Shown here piece by piece: positions 56,495 to 64,000 of a stretch of 64,000 nt of DNA. Within the stretch, counting starts at the first letter, position 1. Every line of letters starts with the position of its first letter. This DNA is from Odontesthes bonariensis (lineage: Eukaryota; Chordata; Actinopteri; Atheriniformes; Atherinopsidae). The notes beneath the pieces were generated by a model. That model was not told where the DNA came from, ran no database searches, and saw only the letters and a list, made by a program, of their open reading frames with translations. Where the stretch lies: positions 48,137,056 through 48,201,055 of the forward strand of contig NC_134506.1 of the NCBI RefSeq assembly GCF_027942865.1. Direction: 5' to 3'. A program made the translations under genes and the position numbers.

Positions 56495-57216
56495 CACATT
56501 GACTCCCAAGTCACGTAAAACTACGTTTTTACTGCCCATGCGTTGGCTCCCAAATGGTAAAAATACGTTTTTACGTTTTTTTCATGGATTCTGAATCTAT
56601 ACATTCTAATGCACATTCTGTGTGATTTTTGTAATTATGTGATGAACAGAACTGACATAGATGGCAGTCAAAAACTGGTGTCATCATCTGGACATTTTGA
56701 TCATTACGGCATTACGCATTGATTGTTGTGCATTTCCGCATTTTGTCCAATCGCACGTGTCGGTTTCCAGAGGGTGACGGTAAAGTAACATAAACAAACA
56801 ACAAGAAGGAGAAGAGGACACGCGACAAGTCTAAGGAGGCGGTCTTATGAACAGGTTAGCTTTGCCACATGTGACACGACGCAAATCCTCTGACCCGGAT
56901 ATGTATCTAAAGTGCGACAGGCTGAAAGAGCGCACGTTTCACAAAAGCCCCGATCTCAGTTTGTTGTTGATTTTGGTGGATACCCGCCTTGGTTTAGCTA
57001 AGGATTGCTCGCTAATGGCGGCACCTAGAGACACGCGGTTTTGACCCACAAAGAGTTTAAAGTCTCAGCTTTCAAACATAAGTAAAAAAAGCCATAACAT
57101 GTTTCAGTGGCCCTATCACATAATATGCTGTGACTGTACAAAAAACGTCAAAAAAATAGTTTAGAACGCTGGGAGTCTACGACATAATTCTGTAAAAACC
57201 GCTGGTAGTCAATGTG
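56495..57216. mobile_element. piggyBac-like nonautonomous element 1
   Basis: Left TTAA at 56491-56494 followed by CACATTGACTCCC; right end ...TAGTCAATGTG followed by ATAA, a decayed TTAA. The same end type, (C)CCATTGRC, bounds 62840-63736. Contains paired ACTACGTTTTTA/TACGTTTTTAC words. The 65-codon frame at 56847-57044 matches nothing I know. Confidence 0.6.
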
Positions 57217-57224
57217 ATAAGATA

Positions 57225-58785
57225 AAGAGTGTAAAGTTAAACATGTGCTGTTGTTCTTTGGTAAAGAGTGTAAAGTTAAACATGTGCTGTGGTTCTTTGG
57301 TAAAGAGTGTAAAGTTAAACATGTGCTGTTGTTCTTTGGTAAAGAGTGTAAAGTTAAACATGTGCTGTTGCTCTTTGGTAAAGAGTGTAAAGTTAAACAT
57401 GTGCTGTTGCTCTTTGGTAAAGAGTGTAAAGTTAAACATGTGCTGTTGCTCTTTGGTAAAGAGTGTAAAGTTAAACATGTGCTGTGGTTCTTTGGTAAAG
57501 AGTGTAAAGTTAAACATGTGCTGTTGCTCTTTGGTAAAGAGTGTAAAGTTAAACATGTGCTGTTGCTCTTTGGTAAAGAGTGTAAAGTTAAACATGTGCT
57601 GTTGCTCTTTGGTAAAGAGTGTAAAGTTAAACATGTGCTGTTGCTCTTTGGTAAAGAGTGTAAAGTTAAACATGTGCTGTTGCTCTTTGGTAAAGAGTGT
57701 AAAGTTAAACATGTGCTGTTGCTCTTTGGTAAAGAGTGTAAAGTTAAACATGTGCTGTTGCTCTTTGGTAAAGAGTGTAAAGTTAAACATGTGCTGTGGT
57801 TCTTTGGTAAAGAGTGTAAAGTTAAACATGTGCTGTGGTTCTTTGGTAAAGAGTGTAAAGTTAAACATGTGCTGTTGCTCTTTGGTAAAGAGTGTAAAGT
57901 TAAACATGTGCTGTTGCTCTTTGGTAAAGAGTGTAAAGTTAAACATGTGCTGTTGCTCTTTGGTAAAGAGTGTAAAGTTAAACATGTGCTGTTGCTCTTT
58001 GGTAAAGAGTGTAAAGTTAAACATGTGCCGTTGCTCTTTGGTAAAGAGTGTAAAGTTAAACATGTGCCGTTGTTCTTTGGTAAAGAGTGTAAAGTTAAAC
58101 ATGTGCCGTTGCTCTTTGGTAAAGAGTGTAAAGTTAAACATGTGCCGTTGCTCTTTGGTAAAGAGTGTAAAGTTAAACATGTGCCGTTGCTCTTTGGTAA
58201 AGAGTGTAAAGTTAAACATGTGCCGTTGCTCTTTGGTAAAGAGTGTAAAGTTAAACATGTGCCGTTGCTCTTTGGTAAAGAGTGTAAAGTTAAACATGTG
58301 CCGTTGCTCTTTGGTAAAGAGTGTAAAGTTAAACATGTGCCGTTGCTCTTTGGTAAAGAGTGTAAAGTTAAACATGTGCCGTTGCTCTTTGGTAAAGAGT
58401 GTAAAGTTAAACATGTGCCGTTGCTCTTTGGTAAAGAGTGTAAAGTTAAACATGTGCCGTTGTTCTTTGGTAAAGAGTGTAAAGTTAAACATGTGCCGTT
58501 GTTCTTTGGTAAAGAGTGTAAAGTTAAACATGTGCCGTTGTTCTTTGGTAAAGAGTGTAAAGTTAAACATGTGCCGTTGTTCTTTGGTAAAGAGTGTAAA
58601 GTTAAACATGTGCTGTTGTTCTTTGGTAAAGAGTGTAAAGTTAAACATGTGCTGTTGCTCTTTGGTAAAGAGTGTAAAGTTAAACATGTGCTGTTGCTCT
58701 TTGGTAAAGAGTGTAAAGTTAAACATGTGCTGTTGTTCTTTGGTAAAGAGAGTAAAGTTAAACATGTGCTGTTGCTCTTTGGAAT
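57225..58785. repeat. 39-bp minisatellite, 40 copies
   Basis: Unit ACATGTGCTGTTGCTCTTTG plus GTAAAGAGTGTAAAGTTAA, exactly 39 bp with almost no length change over 1.56 kb, so several frames on both strands stay open for more than 500 codons. Point variants sort into blocks: copies at about 58020-58600 have GCCGTT, those outside have GCTGTT. It begins at the right edge of the piggyBac-like element and ends about 350 bp before the plus-strand chymotrypsinogen start. Confidence 0.97.
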
Positions 58786-59060
58786 GTTCCCACTGACAGA
58801 AATGTGTGTTTTTTTAAATGTCCCAAACTCTACTGACATGTTATGAGCTGTTACGTAACGCTCAGCCGATCAGACACATTCTGATGTCCTGTTTGAATCT
58901 GAAATAAAAGGAAACTACTGTCTGATCAGTAAGAAAATAACACTGATTCTGAATGTTCTTGGTGCCGACCAATCAGAGAGCCCCCTCTCAGGGCGTGTGA
59001 CCCGTGAGAACGCCACCGCCGCCTCAGCCCTGATAACCAGCTGCCAGCTGAACTCTGGGC

Positions 59061-59097
59061 TCTGATTGGTCGACGCCTCCCGGCCACAGCATAAAAC
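59061..59097 (+). promoter_or_regulatory. Promoter elements of the plus-strand chymotrypsinogen
   Basis: An inverted CCAAT box (CTGATTGGTC, 59062-59071) and a TATA-like CATAAAAC at 59090-59097 lie 40-75 bp before the ATG. GACCAATCAGAGAGC at 58967 is a second CCAAT box. The tandem CAGCTGCCAGCTGAAC at 59038-59053 offers E-boxes of the kind bound in acinar promoters. Positions fit a pancreatic promoter; function is inferred. Confidence 0.6.
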
Positions 59098-59134
59098 CCC
59101 GGCTCGGCTCTTCCTCGGCATCGTCCTCATCACC

Positions 59135-62100
59135 ATGGCTTTCCTCTGGATCGTGTCGTGCCTCGCCTTCGTCAGCGCCGCCTACGGTGAGTCTCACTCA
59201 GACTCAGAAAGTTAATGTATTGATGCTATTAGAGTGCATATTCGTAGCTGAATACATTATTTGAAATTCTAAATTTTTCTGCTTGCTGGATTTTTGTCAA
59301 CCTTTATTTGCTGAAAGAATTCAATTTAGAATATGCTTAGGATGAAAAAAATATAACTAGGAGTCAGAATTAAACGGCAAAATATTTGGTTGTGAAATAG
59401 AAATCCTAAATTTTAAGATTAAAATCCCTAGTCACAAATAAGTTATGTTAACTTTGTTGTAGAACATGATACATATTGCTGTATTGAGTTTTTGTAATGA
59501 TGTGTTTTGAGATTATAATAAAAACTGTTAGTAATTTTGCAGTTTTATTTGATTTGTTGAGTAATAGCCATAGTTGCAGCCCAAACGTGCTGATTAATAA
59601 TTAAAATGAATGAATTAAATGAGTTCATTTAAATAAAATAATATGTTTCAAGCTTACCCTGTACTTCCCTCTATGCCTGCACTCTATCTCTACACTAGTA
59701 TTTCCTTCTATGTAGCTCATTGTTAGCTTTGATATTAGCTGCAATGTTATATATTTTTTCAATTGTAAGTCGCTTTGGATAAAAGCTAAATGCATAAACA
59801 TAAATATAAACATAAATATAAACATAAACTTTCAGCTGAAAACTGAACTGGTGTTCATGGTTCCCGTTTGTTTCTGACGGTTTCCTTGGTGACCTCCCCT
59901 CAGGCTGCGGTGTCCCCTCCATCCCCCCCCAGGTGACTGGCTACGCCCGCATTGTGAACGGCGAGGAGGCGGTGCCTCACTCCTGGCCCTGGCAGGTGTC
60001 TCTGCAGGTGAGTCAGCTGACCTCAGCAGACGGCGTCCTTCTCCTCCTCCTCACACGCTGACCTCTGACCTCTCTTTGTCTCGCAGCAATCCAACGGCTT
60101 CCACTTCTGCGGAGGATCTCTGATCAACGAGAACTGGGTGGTGACCGCCGCCCACTGCAACGTCAGGTCAGTCAGAACCAAACTAACCAATCAGAGCAGG
60201 CGGGGTTACGGGCCCAAACTAACCAATCAGAGCAGGCGGGGTTACGGGCCCAAACTAACCAATCAGAGCAGGCGGGGTTAGGGGCCCAAACTAACCAATC
60301 AGAGCAGGCGGGGTTACGGGCCCGAACTAACCAATCAGAGCAGGCGGGTTACGGGCCCAAACTAACCAATCAGAGCAGGCGGGGTTACGGGCCCAGACTA
60401 ACCAATCAGAGCAGACGGGGTTACGGGCCCAAACTAACCAATCAGAGCAGGCGGGGTTAGGGGCCCAAACTAACCAATCAGAGCAGGCGGGGTTACGGGC
60501 CCAGACTAACCAATCAGAGCAGACGGGGTTAGGGGCCCAAACTAACCAATCAGAGCAGGCGGGGTTAGGGGCCCAAACTAACCAATCAGAGCAGGCGGGG
60601 TTAGGGGCCCAAACTAACCAATCAGAGCAGACGGGGTTAGGGGCCCAAACTAACCAATCAGAACAGGCGGGGTTAGGGGCCCAAACTAACCAATCAGAGC
60701 AGGCGGGGTTAGGGGCCCAAACTAACCAATCAGAGCAGGCGGGGTTAGGGGCCCAAACTAACCAATCAGAGCAGGCGGGGTTACGGGGCCCAAACTAACC
60801 AATCAGAGCAGGCGGGGTTAGGGGCCCAAACTAACCAATCAGAGCAGGCGGGGTTACGGGCCCAGACTAACCAATCAGAGCAGGCGGGGTTAGGGGCCCA
60901 AACTAACCAATCAGAGCAGGCGGGGTTAGGGGCCCAAACTAACCAATCAGAGCAGGCGGGGTTACGGGCCCAAACTAACCAATCAGAGCAGGCGGGTTAC
61001 GGGGCCCAAACTAACCAATCGGGCCGGACCTTGGCTCTGTGATCTGTGAGCGTTTACATCACATTACGGTCATTCTGCAGACGCTTTTATCCAAAGCGAC
61101 TTATAATCGGTGTGTTCCACACCGGTAGGCAAAAGAACTTCAGGTCACAAGAAATCATAAGTGCATTTCCTTCCAACCAAACAGCTGAGAGCAGAACTAG
61201 TGCTAGAGTAAGTGCAGTAAGTTAGGTACCGAGACACATGGGAAGACAATTTAGGAAACAAAAACAATTTAGGAAACAAAGACAATTTAACGTGTGTTTA
61301 ACGTGTGCTTAACGTGTGTTTAACGTGTGCTTAACGTGTTCAACGTGTGTTTCCTAACAGGACCTACCACAATGTGATCGCTGGGGAGCACAACAAGGGC
61401 TACGGCTCCAACGAGGACATCCAGGTGCTGAAGCCCGCCAAGGTGAGAGGCCCCCTGCAGAGCGCCAGCTTTCAGAACAAACCCACCTGCCCCCACTAAC
61501 CCCCCCTGCTGCCCCCCAGGTGTTCACCCACCCCTCCTGGAACCCGAGCACCATCAACAACGACATCACCCTCATCAAGCTGTCCTCGCCCGCCCGCCTG
61601 GGCACCAACGTGTCCCCCGTCTGCCTCGCAGAGTCCTCCGATAACTTCGCCGCCGGCATGACCTGCGTGACCTCCGGCTGGGGCCTGACCCACTACGCCT
61701 GTGAGTCTCACGCACACACGTGCACGTGCACGTGCACACATGCTGCCGGCGCCCTGTCGGTGTCACAGTGAACCTCAGAATGCTTCCTGGCTCACACTGG
61801 AAAAAAAGTCTTACCAAGTATATTTGTCTCATTGAGTCTCTCATTCCACTTAATATCAGACACAACTGCCTAACAAGCACCATTTCAGCCAGATATAGGG
61901 ACTTGTTTGAACACAATACATCTGGAATATCTTGTTAAGTGAAAAAGTCTTGAAAACAAATTGTTTTGAGTCGGATTTCACATGAAACAAGCTTTTTTTT
62001 TTCATTTGAAGAGGTTTTGAAGCTAATTTCAAGATCACTTTTATCTCAAAAGTCCCAAATATCACATTTTATTTCAAGAAATCTTGACAGGCCGATTTTC

Positions 62101-62680
62101 ACTAGTTCCATTGGCAGATTTTTTTTTGCTTATTTCAAGCAAAATCGTCTTTTATTTGTTGTTTTTTTACTTATTTTTGGAGGGGCATTTTTTCCAGTGC
62201 AGATCCAGGCCTGATTAGACACATTTAAACTGACGCTCAGCTGACCCAGGAGAAGTGATGAGGTCACCAGGTGTGTCTCACCTGTGAACCTGTCTCCCAC
62301 AGCTCCCAGTACTCCCAACAAGCTGCAGCAGGCCGCCCTGCCCCTGCTGTCCAACGAGCAGTGTAAGAGACACTGGGGCAGCAACATCTCCGGCGTGATG
62401 ATCTGCGCCGGAGGAGCTGGCGCCACCTCCTGCATGGTGAGGCCCCGCCCACCTGCCTGCACCACCTGCCTCAGACTGACCCGTGTGTCCTGACATCCTG
62501 TGTTTGTTGCCTTTTCAGGGCGACTCTGGTGGTCCCCTGGTATGCCAGAAGAACAACGTCTGGACTCTGGTGGGTATCGTGTCCTGGGGAAGCAGCCGGT
62601 GCTCCACCAGCACCCCCGCCGTCTACGCCCGCGTCACCGAGCTCCGCGGATGGGTCGACCAGATCCTGGCCGCCAACTGA
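59135..62680 (+). CDS. ctrb1: Chymotrypsinogen, complete, seven exons (second gene)
   Basis: Exons: 59135-59186, 59904-60007, 60087-60166, 61361-61442, 61520-61700, 62303-62436, 62519-62680; 264 codons plus stop. Signal peptide [18 protein letters not shown]; propeptide [15 protein letters not shown], then [19 protein letters not shown]. Catalytic residues are in [14 protein letters not shown] and GDSGGP, and TSCMGDSGG gives Ser189. Exon 4 ([20 protein letters not shown]) is one codon longer than in the other gene and resembles mammalian chymotrypsinogen B. Exon boundaries and phases equal those of the minus-strand paralogue, so they are tandem duplicates later inverted. Secreted digestive zymogen. 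Introns 3, 5 and others carry an array and inserts, but all splice sites are good. Exact paralogue number unknown. Confidence 0.94.
60173..61020. repeat. 36-bp CCAAT-containing minisatellite in chymotrypsinogen-2 intron 3
   Basis: About 23 copies of AACTAACCAATCAGAGCAGG plus CGGGGTTACGGGCCCA. It starts about 6 bp after the donor at 60166. Every unit carries CCAATCAGAGC on the coding strand, plus a GC-box-like GGCGGGG. After it come a fish dispersed repeat (61060-61260) and a short AACGTGTGTTT/GCTT repeat (61290-61350) before the exon 4 acceptor. Confidence 0.95.
61795..62199. mobile_element. CACTGGAAAAAA inverted-repeat miniature element
   Basis: Left end CACTGGAAAAAAAGTCTTAC, right end the reverse of CACTGGAAAAAATGCCCCTC; 405 bp, AT-rich, no coding capacity, in chymotrypsinogen-2 intron 5. 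Target duplication not clear. Superfamily not assigned. Confidence 0.68.
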
Positions 62681-62778
62681 ACGCTCACGGCCGAGCCGCC
62701 GCCAACAGGGCGACCGGCGGCCCCTTGAGGGCCCAGAACCCGGGACGCTACCTGCTGAGTGTGAGGAAACTGAGCCAT

Positions 62779-62784
62779 AATAAA
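62779..62784 (+). terminator. Chymotrypsinogen-2 polyadenylation signal AATAAA
   Basis: Canonical AATAAA about 99 bp after the stop codon, followed by a GTGTTTGGG-type GT-rich stretch. Confidence 0.82.
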
Positions 62785-62839
62785 AAGCTGTAAAGCAGTG
62801 ACTGTGTTTGGGTTCGGTCTCTTCTTCTTCTTATCTTAA

Positions 62840-63736
62840 CCCATTGGCGCCTAAAGCACCTGCAAAAAAGGCTGCTCAATGCCTAAGCCAGTTTTTAGAA
62901 AAGGTCCCCAATGCCTGAGGGTTATTTGAACTAAAAACAATTCATTGAAAACACCTAAGAAAAATTTAAAAAAATTTTCGCTGGCTGGATTATATAATCA
63001 ATGTTGGACATTTGGTTCATGTAGTTTTGCTTTATGATTCAGGATAATACCCAATGCTGCTATTTATTATACTACTATTACTATACTGTTACTATACTAT
63101 AACTGAATCATAATCATAATATCAGCAATAATAATGAATGATAAAAAAAACCCTGCAATATATCTTGCATTGTGCAGTTATACTGTAAACTTCAGTGACA
63201 CGACTTCTAAAACATCATAGTTGTCATACTGCAGTAATTCGCACCGGGCTCTCTTTTTTTTCACATAAGGGCAACGCCACTCAAATAAGAATGAGAAGTC
63301 GTCAGAATGCAGCGCAAGAATAAATAATTACATCATGTCGAAACGATGTCGTGCCATCACTCGGGCGACATTTGTCTGATACAGCCACTTGCTCTGCCTC
63401 CAGTAATAAGTTGGTAGTTTGATTATTCCAAAAGTTAGGCAGAGACCGATGAAAGATTTCATCTCCTGCTTTGACACGGGGCTCCACTTCGAGTTGGATG
63501 GTGTGGCCGCACCAACTCCACATCACTTCCATCGCTGTCACAGTATGTCTCGTTAACCGCAGCCATTGTAGCCGAGCTGTCAAATTAGCTACAAACGCAC
63601 TATTGCAGAACAGGCTAATGGAAAACACCCACCTCATGTGTATTTGAACCAATTATTGTGCATTACATGCTGCATGCGTCTTGAAAATAATGAGAAATGA
63701 ACAATGTTGCGCTACGCAACAACCGGCGTCAATGGG
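62840..63736. mobile_element. piggyBac-like nonautonomous element 2
   Basis: Exact TTAA on both sides (62836-62839 and 63737-63740) and ends CCCATTGGCGCC / reverse of CCCATTGACGCC, the CCC...GGG form of piggyBac elements. 897 bp. A 116-codon minus-strand frame at 63302-63652 has no recognisable domain and lacks any transposase motif that I can see. 63741-64000 is unique sequence with no feature. Confidence 0.75.
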
Positions 63737-64000
63737 TTAAAACCAGCAGCAATTCTACATAGCAGTCAGAGTATAGAAAAAAGCAGCCTGGTAAAAAGTT
63801 GACTTGCTTATTCTGGATGAATCAAGGAGTTCACAGTCCCTCCAAAAGTTAAAACACACACTGAGCTAACACTGACTAAAAAGAACTTGGGTCATGCAGA
63901 CCCCTCCCACAGATTAACAGTTGGCCACTTTTGGCTGAAACTAGTCTCAATGGGGGCTGTTATCACACAATGAAACTGAACCACCAGCAAGCGTACTTAG

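Noticed and set aside
57148..58846. HMFNFTLFTKEQQ or CCCSLVKSVKLN proteins, over 500 codons on both strands
   Set aside because: 39-bp unit (13 codons) without stops; no start context or flanking exons.

Overview
The window is vertebrate nuclear DNA, almost certainly from a teleost fish. It has multi-exon genes with GT-AG introns, an agouti-related gene with a fish-type cysteine domain, two pancreatic chymotrypsinogen genes, and fish-typical transposable elements (Rex1-like LINE tails, hAT, pogo/Tigger-like and piggyBac-like elements with inverted repeats, a Penelope-like GIY-YIG fragment, tRNA-derived SINEs). The species cannot be named from the sequence.

Layout. (1) 1-8.9 kb is one continuous ~21-bp minisatellite that runs off the left edge and lies in an intron. 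(2) 8.9-30.6 kb holds, on the minus strand, the first 23 coding exons (about 766 codons) of a VPS13C-type bridge-like lipid-transfer protein. All splice phases join without a break, and most larger introns carry their own private minisatellite or transposons. (3) 30.6-37.9 kb is intergenic: a 5'-truncated LINE, two or three foldback elements, and a ~30-copy 55-bp array made from a LINE 3' end. (4) 38-47.6 kb holds, on the plus strand, an agouti-related gene (142 codons, three coding exons). Its last intron is about 4.1 kb of an octamer repeat. (5) 49.5-51.6 kb (minus) and 59.1-62.7 kb (plus) hold two complete seven-exon chymotrypsinogen genes, head to head. The ~7.5 kb between them contains nested transposons and a 40-copy 39-bp array.

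By my tally roughly half of the window (about 32 kb) is tandem repeat, in more than 25 unrelated arrays. The most striking pattern is placement. In at least nine introns of four genes on both strands, an array starts within about 0-60 bp of the 5' splice site. In vps13c intron 13 the repeat unit contains the splice donor itself (CAG|GTAGGA), so the donor is copied about 65 times. Both chymotrypsinogen genes carry unrelated intronic arrays that start a few bases after a donor and repeat the CCAAT-box sequence CCAATCAGAG in the coding-strand sense.

The genes do not form a pathway. VPS13C is a housekeeping lipid-transfer protein, the agouti-related peptide is a secreted melanocortin-receptor antagonist, and the chymotrypsinogens are secreted digestive zymogens. 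Nearly all long open frames in the window are stop-free minisatellites and not genes. Coordinates of exons were derived by reading splice junctions by eye. Array and transposon edges are approximate to a few bases, except where target-site duplications are stated.
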